64,000 nt of DNA from Membranipora membranacea (lineage: Eukaryota; Bryozoa; Gymnolaemata; Cheilostomatida; Membraniporidae), in contig OU612067.1 in the NCBI GenBank assembly GCA_914767715.1, positions 10,664,001 to 10,728,000 of the forward strand. Reading direction: 5' to 3'. Positions 21,551 through 32,600 of the stretch are shown in pieces; the stretch's first letter is position 1, and every line of letters begins with the position of its first letter. The translations under genes were made by a program, and so were the position numbers. The notes beneath the pieces are model-generated. The model saw only the letters and a program-made list of their open reading frames with translations. It was not told where the DNA came from and did no database searches.

Positions 21551-24500
21551 ATGAGAGAAAGGATCTTTGTAGTGCTTCTTTGGGGAATATCGAGTTACTG
21601 TATGCTGGCAACAGGTGAGTCTTTGAGTTGATTATGATCTAGTATTGAGAATTCAATTCCAGTGGAGGTCACTCTCCACAATGAACTTATAAAATTATGT
21701 TGTTTTAGGGGTTCGGGTTTATCAATCAAAGGTTTTCTATTCATCTTAATTATTCTCTTTGCGTATATAACAAACCTAATAAAGACAATCTTGGCTGTAT
21801 GTTTGAACCCCAGTTCATATTAAGAGCATTCCTATTTACTTCTCCAAAATAAACTTGAGCACTATTGATGCCAGAAACAGTACTCTATATTGCTAAATGC
21901 TTTGAGACAATGTCATCCACCTTCATGAGACTCTTTCTTCAGCCTGCGCTGCCATTTTCATATATTGGTGCATTGGTTATTGTGATGCTATGAATCATTT
22001 CATGAAAGGATCATCATAGACATCAAAGATTCACTCACACCCAAATGATGTTATGTTTCAGATGTCATTGCAATTTACAAGCCTTCACAGAGCCCAAACC
22101 AGGAGATAGACAAGAAGCAAGGTTACGTGATCAGTCATACAAACTTCCCTGAATATTACACAGCTAACATTGACTCATCTCTGACTATCACAGGATTACA
22201 GCCTCAGCAGACGGTACAGGTCAAGTTCCTGGTATTCAATTTGTATTACCATCCTCAATACCCTGGCTGTCTTTATGACTTTCTGCTTATTTCTGGGTCT
22301 ACTCATGATAATGGGATAAAACTTTGCAGTGACCCTAGCAGGGAACCTACAACAGATAGATGGTACAACTTCAGAGTTTCAAGCTCTAGTCTTACATTCG
22401 GATTTACCACTAACGCGAACGCAAACTCTGTCAGACCTGGATTCTTCTTTCAGTACCAAGGTCAGTAAAAAATTTGAAAGCAAAATTTGTTGAGCAACAA
22501 AGGAGGAGGATGAGTTGTATTGGGTGGCTTCATGACAAGAAAGGTAAGAGCAGAAAACCAAGCATGTTTGGATAATGATATATTTGTAAAATAATGGAAT
22601 ATAACAGCCATTTGGCTGATCGGGTAGATTGTGAAAATAAAGATAAAAACAATCAATCGCTTTGTACTCATTCCTGTCTCTACTATAGTTTTAGAGCCTG
22701 TGACAACAACCTCTACCAGTATAACACCTACTTCTACATCCGCAACAACGGAGGCTACAACACTGGCAACAAGCATGGCTACATCTTTAGATGCATCAAC
22801 CCAAACAACATACAAAGTTAGCAGCTTTTCACCTACATCGTCTACAGCGTCATTTCAAAATACTGACAGTCATAGATCAACTGGACGAGAAACTACACAG
22901 CCAAGCATCACAGGTGAATGAGACAAACATAACTGATATGAATGAACAGCAAATATTTTTTCGAACTTGACTGTAAAATTGAGGTTTTCTCGGATTTTGT
23001 TTATCAATTTATAACTAGTTAAAAATAACCAGGATCTGTTTAATGTCACCAAACATTGTCGTGTAGAATCAGCAAATCCCCAATTTTTTTGAGGGAAAAT
23101 GTGAGTTGTTTCCTGTTGACTTACAAATCTCAATATTGCAGCCTTACGAAACAAATTGTTATATATTTTAGTATTGTTGTTACAGATGAAAATACAGTAG
23201 GCAGCGGTGGTCGAATTCAGAGAGAGAATAATTCTGTCGCAATAGGAGTTGGACTAGGAGCGGCAGCTTTAGTTATTATGATAGCGGCAATCATAGCAGT
23301 GCTGATGGTGTTCAAGCGACGTCGAGAAAACATGAAGTAAGTTACTAGTCAAGAATAAATTGAATCCACAAATTGATTGAATAGCAGCTTTCTTAGGTTA
23401 GGTCATGGCAAGCTGCAGAACCTTACCTTACAAAATTATCTATGCCGGTCTTTGCATGACCCAGATATTCTGATGGTACATCCCTACACAACTTCACACC
23501 AATCATGATATTTTCTTAGACACAATCAATTAAGCTTGCCCAAAAATTGGCCATACTGTGTTGCTTTGCCTCTACTAATTCTGCCGCATAGTTTTTGATT
23601 GCCAGTATAGGCACACCACACAAGTTCTGCAGATGAATGCAATTTGTGATAGTGTATTCACATTTTTACAGAGACACATCAGACAACGGGCCAACCTATG
23701 GGTACACCAATGACGCTCCTGCTGAGACCAATCTCCAAGTCCAAATGTCGGCATTACCCTCAGATCCAGGTATATTTGCGGCTCATGTTTGTTTTTAACT
23801 TTAAATCCCAACGTTTTGCATAATGAAAACCCTCCTATAGTAAATTTTTTGTTAATATTTAGCAAAAGTGTCATCCCTCCGGTGGCAAAAAAATGTTCAA
23901 AATCACCGACCCCTAGCCTCTAGCTCTGGTCTATTGCTAGCAATAATATTTTCTTCTCATATAGCAACATTTTTTTAAGCTTTGGTGTTCTGCGCAATCG
24001 AAACCATTTTAGTGTTCATAAATTCATTGAAATTGTTTCTCAACAGATGTTGACAACTACTATGATATGGCTGAGTCAGCTTGTACCAATCACGGGGCAG
24101 CACTCTCTCAGAATGGAGCACATTACTCTTCCCGGACAGATACTGGTGAAACAGACTATGACATGGCTGAGCAGATTGAAACTGGTGCCATGTATCATCT
24201 AGCTGATGCAGAATTAGAAACCTCTGAGTATACACTAGCGGAGGAGGTAAACCCTAATGGAACTATGAGAGGTGCACAGGATTATGGGAAGGAAAAAACA
24301 TATGATGATGAATTTGAACCGACTGACTCGACAGCTGAGGATTACGTCAACATTGAATCTGTTCACAGGTAAAATAGCTAATTAGTTTCAGGGTCATGCT
24401 GTCCAGGTTAGGGGAGGCAGGTGACCGTCCCAACCAGATAACCAGGCTGCATTCTAATGAAATATGGTAAAAATGTTTAGATGTAGATTTTCTCTCTACC

Positions 24501-24744
24501 AATCCATCCACAGGCAAACTTAATTAAGCCGTTAGGAAATATTTACTAGAGAATAACACATATTTGAGTATTCAAGGAGGTCTAAATATTATCAATTCTA
24601 ATTTTCTTCAACCATTTCAGATCTGAAGAGGAAAAGACACTTGGAGAGGAATACACCTCGGTTCTAGCCACAACAAAGACTAGAAAGACAAAGGGTGACA
24701 TCGGAGTAACAGAGCTTGTAGATAATGAACTATATGGTAATTAG
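21551..24744 (+). CDS. R3: CUB2-only receptor with tail B
   Basis: Complete short receptor, 460 codons. Exons: signal peptide 21551-21614 (start MRERIFVVLLWG, ending ATG|G at a GTGAGT donor), CUB2 22062-22460 (GYVISHTNFP, LTITGLQPQQ, CLYDFLLISG, single C-C pair), stalk 22689-22913, transmembrane 23186-23336 (IGVGLGAAALVIMIAAIIAVLMVF then KRRR stop-transfer), tail 23672-23769, 24047-24368 and 24621-24744. All phases fit. FN2, CUB1 and CCP are absent, and a 447-bp intron links signal peptide to CUB2. Tail B carries repeated acidic tyrosine motifs (YYDMAE, DYDMAEQ, YHLADA, EYTLAEEV, YDDEF, DYVNIES, EYTSVLA, ELYGN). YVNI fits the pYxN pattern bound by Grb2-type SH2 domains; the tyrosine spacing does not fit a strict ITAM. 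Signalling is inferred. Confidence 0.88.
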
Positions 24745-26314
24745 ATAACAAACACGAGTCCAAACTCTGAGCATCTGAAAACTCATGAAGTTTAAATACT
24801 GAAGGATAATCACATGGTTATCTCCCTTGTCAAAATGGCAGATAACTTTTCAAACTTTCACATGTCGCATGTCTATTTTGAGCGTAAGATTACGTTTTGC
24901 GCAACTTGCCATAAGCTTTTGATTTCTACTGATGAGAACTGCATTGAATTGCAGATTTTAGTCATTTACCACTCGTACTTTCATCAATATTTTGGTATAT
25001 TCGAACATACCTTTTGTTATCATAAAGATTTTTCCAGGCCAAATAATCTCTGGCGACAAGCGAATATTTGCTATGGAAAAGTTGATTTCCCTTAACAGGG
25101 TTAACTTCATTGCCTCTTTTTTTAGGTCCTACAAAGACAGTGTTTTGCTCATTTTATAGTTCATTACCTTGAGACACATGTAATCATAATTTCAGACTCT
25201 AATCTATGTGTACTAACACATTATTTTCTTTTCCAATTGTTACCATCTCAAACAAATAACAATTACAGTGTTTCAATTATAATATGAGGTTGTTCTGCTC
25301 CGTATAGCGATCGCTTACCTTTGTGTTCTAGATAGTGTGTGTAAGAAGTGCAACTTGCTTAGGTTTTATTGCACACTTTAAATGGAACCACTGATAGAAA
25401 GTCCTTTAATTACAATTATTGAACCCTCATGTCATGGTTCGATCAGATAGTATAGACAAAGACTGGATTAGGATGCACCCACCACATGCATACAGCAGAA
25501 AAGTCAGATCAGTGTTTTACCAATCAGACCACAGCTGCTCCAGGAGCCTAACTGGGGGATCATGCCATGGCCTGGACTTGAGTACTAGGCTATTAGTCCT
25601 AATTATCTTTTAATCAATTATATGATATCGTAGGACATGCATGGAAAAACATACATAAAAGAGTCATGTTCCAGCAGTTATTTTGTTTGCCTGTGTAACT
25701 GGTTGGGGAACACAGCTTCATACATTGGAGAGGCTGGGAAAAATGTCCCACCCTCCAAAACATAGGAACGATTTTTAAGGGTTGATTAATTTAATTGACT
25801 TCCCTTTACATATTTATTATGTTTCCATATTTATAACCTGAGAAATCACCTCTTGTTAAGAGTCGTTCCCTTCTTTGATAGGAGGAGACAACTCTATTTC
25901 CAAATGTTTTAAAACCAGCAAAGTTTTGATGGTTGCTTTTGGAGATGAGCAGGGGTTCTTACAATTAGCTGATAATGAGAGATATCTCTTATTCAACATA
26001 TATTTGCTTGAAATTACAAAACCAGTTTTGCGAGGTTAAATATAGTAGATAATTTGGAGTCTCTTATTCAGAATTTTAATCCAATCCACATTCTAACTAA
26101 TGCATTAAGTTCTCTGACTCCAAAATGTTTGCAGAAATATTATTGAGACTTGATCTGTCCTTGTAGCCTGCTCCTAAAATCACAACTTCCTCTTTTGTAT
26201 AAAATGGTAACGCCTCAGAGTTAATAATTCGGCCCATCCATTCAACACACTTGCTGATTGGGTTATCACATGGCATAATATATCTGCTCCTATATAGTGA
26301 AACCCTACTAGGAA
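24745..26314. repeat. Segmentally duplicated intergenic (copy 1)
   Basis: Homologous over most of its length to 35157-36807: the same order of landmarks, such as ggataatcacatggttatctcc (24804), ggttgttctg-ccgtatagcgatc (25290) and ggttatcacatggcataat (26260). There is no gene. It shows R3/R4 and R5/R6 intervals share ancestry. Confidence 0.75.
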
Positions 26315-26511
26315 ACATAATTTCCTCCTTTGCCAATCATTGGTGATAATTGCTACATTTATATCTTAAAATGTTGTGGTTTCCAAATAGCTCTCACTTC
26401 ATTTTACATAATATTGTGTTGAATATTTCGGTAATCAGCTGGCTTAAATCTTTTGAAGTTCTTTCCACTTGAACTGAATTGTTATCTTCATCTAGGAGGA
26501 AGTGTCGCAAG
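26315..26511 (+). promoter_or_regulatory. R4 upstream paired box module
   Basis: tttcctcctttgccaatcattgg (26318) and atctaggaggaagtgtcgca (26490). The second box lies 279 bp before the R4 start. Confidence 0.55.
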
Positions 26512-26768
26512 TAAATACATGATGGTTTGATAAGGCTCAGTTAGAGTTCTTAGCCTTCTACCATAGTCAAAATCAGTCTAACAATTCATCTCTTATTATT
26601 TACTGATGTCACTTGTCTAGCCGTCGACTCTTATGGTCGGGGGCTACAGTAAGGTCTACACCATAGTTCAGATAAAGTTAACTGTGCTTTGCTAGTGGTT
26701 TTTGCTCTTTGTGTCTTGCCCAAGCCTGCATCAAGACCAGCACCAAAGAAGCCTCAATTTTGACCACC

Positions 26769-29485
26769 ATGATGGATCAGACACAGATCCTCATAGCCCT
26801 CTTCTTAGGCCTGCTAAGTTACTGTTTGCTGGTCACAGGTGAGTCTTTATGCAGCATGAACATTACAGTAGTGAGTTTAATGGGTCGCTCAAATAGTCCA
26901 AATTATGTTTATAACCGACAATACAACAAACCTTTTTTATTTTGACAATGATAGCCACAACAATTAATGATATTCCGTAGTCAAGGCATTTATACAAGTT
27001 AGGATTTTGGATAAAAAGCAGTGACATCTTGCCATTTCTCATAAAATTGCGGCTACACATGTTTGTGTAATAAACAGAATTTGCATTCCGTATTCCCCAA
27101 AAGACTTGGCCATTGCCCTCGAGAGAATAACAAGCAAGCTAACTCCGAAAATTACGAATACCTAGCACTCTGAAATTCTACCAGTGATTACAGTTCCATG
27201 TGAAGTGATTGATGCGCTGTTGAAAATTTAAACCCAAAGCATGCTATAATTTTTATAAATCCAGGCAAGTAAGTTATATTGAAAGTGGTTGTGCATTACA
27301 AATTTGATAAGGTACTTTTGTTTTATACAGCTAAGTTATTTGGCATTAGCATGTTGTTAAGATTTACTGCAGCAAAAACTTCAAAGTTTAAAACCCAGAC
27401 AGGGCAAAGATCAGACTCAATTGCTTGTGCTATGAACATAGTAAATTAATACTAAACTTTTAGATCAAGCATTTGAAAATTAACAAAGTTAGAACTCATT
27501 TTTAAAATAATGAAAAAGGAAAAATATAAGTCAAAAATATAGAACAAATACCAAAATTTAGTCAGCTAACATACCTGTGCTGGTTTGTGGCTCAGGGTGA
27601 ACTGGTTTAACATGGTTACCACTCCAGCTTTTATACCAGAAAAATGTTGAGAAAAGCTATTAATTACTTCAAAAAAATGGTTATAAAACATTCTCTAATA
27701 ATCCAAAATCGGCTTTAAAACACGTGTTGTGCGGTGAAAATTGCAAGCGGATTTTATTCGAGCTGAAAATGCAAGGTACCACTAGGTGCAGATGGTCAAG
27801 TAAATCCATAAAGTTATTTATTAGTATTGTGGAACATGATGATTCGGACATAAAGTTAAACCATACAGGTGACCGCCCTGTTGACCAGAAAGGCGTATTA
27901 ATTATAATTATGCAGCAGATTTATTTTTGTACCGGACAGAGAGAGGTAATCCTCTCGGAAAACCCACAAGTAAGGGCATTTATGGGGTTTAAAAATGGAC
28001 TTTTTTGACAATTGGGCATGACAATTGGTAAAACAAGAACAAAAACAAGAGCTAGCGAGGAGCAAAGGGTGAAACTTAGGTCACAGAAAAAATTAGCTTG
28101 GGGTGAAAATTGTTTCAAATGAATTCTGCTGTCCATGATGTTTACAGTTATGTTTACAGTTGTACATAAGTGTACGTTCAATGACTTTGTCTTCACACAG
28201 GTGCAACAACTGGAGGGAATTCTAATGACGCTCCTTGTGTGTTCCCGTTCATATACGCTGGAAAATTGCGTTACACCTGCATCGACTATTCAAATTACCT
28301 CTGGTGCTCAACGAAGGACAAAAATTACAAAACTAATAACCCATGGGGAAAATGCTCAGGTGAGTGCTGTCTATTTCGGTAGAAGACCAAATTGCAGTAA
28401 CTTCAACGTTACGGGGCAACAATCCTTACTACCTGGGTAAAAGATGTCCTGGTTTTGTAAATACACACAATATCCTACTGCATTATATCTCAAGATATTA
28501 TAAATTTGGTCAAGCTAGCTTTGCAATGTTCAAAGTCTTTCAAAATTTGGAAAACCGTAGGTTTGATGACACAAAAAATGGTTATTTCTTAGAATCAGAC
28601 AGCGAATGCAGCTCTGAAGGAATTTGAAAGCGCATCTGATGATGATTTTAGCTACATCAGAAGCAGAGAGTGGTGTATATGTGATGTTAGATGGTGAAAA
28701 TCAGCCTATCATACATCAGAGAGGAACTATAATCAGTCATAGAGGATATCCACAAGAAGAGTATACTAACGACGTAGAAAGTACACTCAGAAAACAAGTA
28801 GATGGAATATTATCAGTAACCTTGAAGGTCTCCAACTTTACGCTTATGGACAATAAGCAGTATAATGGCAATTGCTTTGACTTTTTACAAATCGATAATG
28901 ATGTTAGGTACTGTGGAGTTGAACTTGCCCAAGGAGAGAATAAAACCTATTTCATGGTTGACGGAGAATTCAGTCTCAAGTTCATTACAAGCTCTAGAAA
29001 TGTGAAAAAAGGATTCAGATTGCAGTATAGTTATAAAAGTGAGTAGGCAGCAGCAAAACTGATATGGGGTGGATAATATCTGCCAGAAGCAGTGAGGCGG
29101 CCCGCATCAAAATTGATGAGGGTTTTTTGCAGAGAGATGTAAGAATAAGGAAAAAAACAGGGGCTTTGTCATGATCCATGGTCATTGCCACTTGGTTCTT
29201 GTCCGGAACACAACTTTTCTAATATAAATATCACATCATATTTTTGTTTTAGAGTTACAGCGAGTCAGTTGTGACACAAGCAGAATTCACCGAGCTTACA
29301 AATCTATCAGCCTAGCTTCTAAGCTCATTGGCAATACTTACGCTTTGTCAGCAGAGTGTAGAATGAAATCCTCCTCAGTCAATGACACCATCTACTGTGA
29401 TACCATGAGCAGAAAATGGCGTACATTAAATAATGGTAGCGGTACCTCTGCATGTTTCAACATTCTTGGTATGATGGTCAAATAG
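26769..29485 (+). CDS. R4: probable secreted FN2-CUB1-CCP protein
   Basis: Exons: signal peptide 26769-26838 (Met-Met start after accacc; an in-frame ATG at 26709 is less likely), FN2 28201-28359 (CVFPF, YLWCST, PWGKC), CUB1 28652-29038 (GTIISHRGYP, NCFDFLQI, RYC) and CCP-like module 29253 onward (four Cys; AECRM, IYCDTMSRKW, ACFNILG). In other copies the CCP exon ends at ..ILG with a GT donor. Here reading through that donor adds Met-Met-Val-Lys and a TAG at 29483-29485, with AATAAA 21 bp later. No CUB2, stalk, TM or tail exon follows before the next signal-peptide exon at 29639. This gives a 282-residue secreted product. Alternatives: splicing from 29468 into R5 exons (phase compatible with 30416), or simple truncation. 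Confidence 0.72.
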
Positions 29486-29505
29486 TTATTCTAATGCGAG
29501 TGTGA

Positions 29506-29511
29506 AATAAA
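29506..29511 (+). promoter_or_regulatory. Candidate poly(A) signal of R4
   Basis: AATAAA 21 bp after the R4 stop, followed by a T-rich stretch at 29527-29538. Consistent with 3' end formation inside the ancestral intron. Confidence 0.45.
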
Positions 29512-29638
29512 TGGTCACAAGCGTTATTTTTTTGTTTATAGTTAGCTTATCATGAGACAAAACCATTAAATTTTTTTTTACTATGCACTAGGCCTAGTTT
29601 GATCGCCCTATTTAACAGGCCGCTTTGACTTTTCAACC

Positions 29639-32600
29639 ATGAGGAATGTTGAAGTGCTTCTTTGCGGAATATCAAGTTACTGTATGCTGGTAACAGGTGA
29701 GTCTTTGAGTTGAGTCTTTGAGTATCTTCTAGTATAGGGTGGCAGGGTGGAATAGGATAATAGCTTTTCAATCTGAAAGTTGCAGGTGTGAGTACCAGTC
29801 ACTACCTATGCTGCTAATGGAGGTGAGCTCTTCATGTGTAACCCTAGCATGCCCACTCTTACCTTTAAAAAGAACTTTATAAATACATCAGTTGTATTAT
29901 GTATCATTGATATTATGTGAGCATATTCTCATCGACCCTAAAGGGTGCACTCAATGGCCAATGAAGTGTATACAATTATTGAGAATTCCGCTCCAGTGGA
30001 GGTGACGTTCATTAATAAAATAATAAAGTTTCAATATAGAAAATTTGCTATGGTGTAACAACTCACCAGTTCAGCTATAAGGTCTACCATGCCCAGTAGG
30101 CAATCAATGGTCTAAGATCTTTTGAATGCCCAGGGTATGTTGTTGTTGTTGTTGGTCCAGGTTCAACAATCTAAGGTTTTCAAATCGTCTCAGCTGACTC
30201 TTAGCGTATAAAACAACCTTAAAAAAGAGAACCTTGGCTGTATGTTTGAACCACAAGGCCCATTAGGGACATTCCTCACTACCTCTTCAATAACAAAAAG
30301 CATGCTTTCCGGCGGGCAGGAGCAATTTGAGCACTATTGATGCTGTCCTGTCCTGCATATTGAAATATATTACTAAATGCTTTGAGACAAACTTGGTTTT
30401 GCATATTCATCTCAGGATCAACTTTTGAAGGAAATTCTGACGGCGATCCTTGTGTCCTCCCATTCACAAACAATAATACTCAGTATTACACCTGTACTTA
30501 TTGGTATCCAATTGGCTACTGGTGCTTAACAACAGCTGATTATGATCAAGATGTTGCGTTGGGAAGATGTACAGGTGAGTGATCAATACTTTATTGTCTT
30601 TCCAATTGGCATTCAAGTAAAATACTGATGGGAAAAATACCCTTCTGCTTTTATTTTTGAATTTTTCTTAATTTTCATAGTTTCAAACTCTTAGACCAGT
30701 ACATTTTCTGCCAAACAGGCTTAATAATGTCGACCATGTTTTAATTTAATAGCTAGTTTGTACTGAAGATCTTTGCGTGTGGTTGGAAAGACTTAGATAG
30801 AGTGGGACTGCATACAGCAGGAAAAATGGTTCCAGACATATTGAAGCTCACTTTGCCTTTCATAGTGATAGAACAAATTTCTTTGGTTCCAGATACATCA
30901 GAAGCAGAGAGTGGTGTATATGTGATGTTAGATGGAAAAAATCAGCTCATCACACATCAGAGAGGTACTATAATCAGTCACAGAGGATACCCACATCAGT
31001 ACTATTCTAACAGAGTAGACAGTACCCTGAGAATAGGAGGAGATGGATTGTTATCTGTGACCTTGAACGTCTTAGATTTTGAGCTTGATGATTCTCGGCG
31101 TACAAATGGAGACTGCTTTGACTTTTGCAAGTTGATGATGATATGGGATACTGTGAAAGGGATCTTAGGAAAAGAGGGGATAAAACTTACATCAGCTCGG
31201 ACGGAGAATTTAGCTTAGAGTTCCATACAAGCTCTATATATGTAGAGAGAGGATTCAAACTTCAGTACAGTTATGAGGGTAAGTACAGTTAACCAAAGCC
31301 ACAAATTTTTCCCACATAATATCCCATGTGCCTGTAATTATCGCTGTTTGAAGAAATTACAAGCAGCATATATCACGTGATCAGTCTATTTATGGTGGGA
31401 GTTGTGCTCACCTGTCTAAAATTAGAATTCTTTATTGGCGGTTGTGGTTGACCAAAATCGCCACTAAAAAAGAAAACAAGAATGATATGCAGCTACAGTG
31501 GCGGGTTTGGTCAGACCAAAACCTCAATAACTACAGGCACTGGGGATATTAGGTGGGAAAAATTGGCGGTTTTGGTCAACTGTAGGTAAGTTAGCGGCAA
31601 CAGCCATAGAAGAGGTTTGAAAATAATAACTAAAATGAACAAAATTAAACGCTCACATGTAACCTTGTAACCCACAATATTTCAATCTCAAACAAGTAAT
31701 ATAACAAATTGTGTTTTTCTACAGAATCAGGCTGTGCCACAGGCAGGCTCCTACAAGTGTACAGCCACATTTGCCTCGGTGATTATGCAGAAAACTTCGG
31801 GCCTACAGTGTCAGCAGAACTAGAATCAAATCTCCTTCGATTAATGACACACTCTACTGTAACGGAATCACTGGTGAATGGAATGCGGAAAATGGTGGAA
31901 ATGGAACCTCTCTATGTTTTCATATCATTGGTATGAAATCACATCGAATAAGTACATATTTTTGGGATAATTTTTCGAGTATATTGTGGCTTTAATCATA
32001 TACTATGGTTTGTGTAGGGATAATGAAGTTTTTGTTTCCCAGTTCCAGATGCATATAATTATGCTCGAGAAAATCAAAATGTCATCAATTTCCACTGCCA
32101 AACTACAGTGATAGATGGTTATGTCTTCACAAAACATAATTGACGTATAAACAATGTGATCCCTCCAAATACAGAGTTAATAAATAATACTTCGACACAT
32201 CATCAATAGTGATTGTTCCTTTTGTACAGCTCCATACTATTTACTTGCCATGTTAGTAAAAGTAATTTCATATCACTTTAATACTTTCCAACTACCACCC
32301 CCAGAAAACCACCAGGTGTTTCCTAAAGCCGACCGTTTTATTTCAGGTTTATTCACTCAAATCATCTACGAACGCGGAAACGTATAGAGAACATTCAGTT
32401 CAAACATTCATTCAGTTCAGCTTACATTGCCATCTTGATAATATATGGCTGTATCAATGTGTTTGTTGCTATGAAAGTGATGACTATACATTACATCACA
32501 TCATTACACACCCAAATCATGTGATGTTTTAGATGCCATTGCGATTCACAACCCAGACCAGGAGATAAAGATGACACAAGGATATGTGATAAGTCATACA

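Noticed and set aside
24047-24744. Canonical ITAM or ITIM in the tails
   Set aside because: Tyrosine motifs are many, but YxxL/I pairs at 6-12 residue spacing are not met, and the -2 residues do not fit a strict ITIM. I call them tyrosine motifs only.
27724-28196. ORFs of about 90 codons in the R4 signal-FN2 intron
   Set aside because: No motif, no splice support, and both strands are open by chance.
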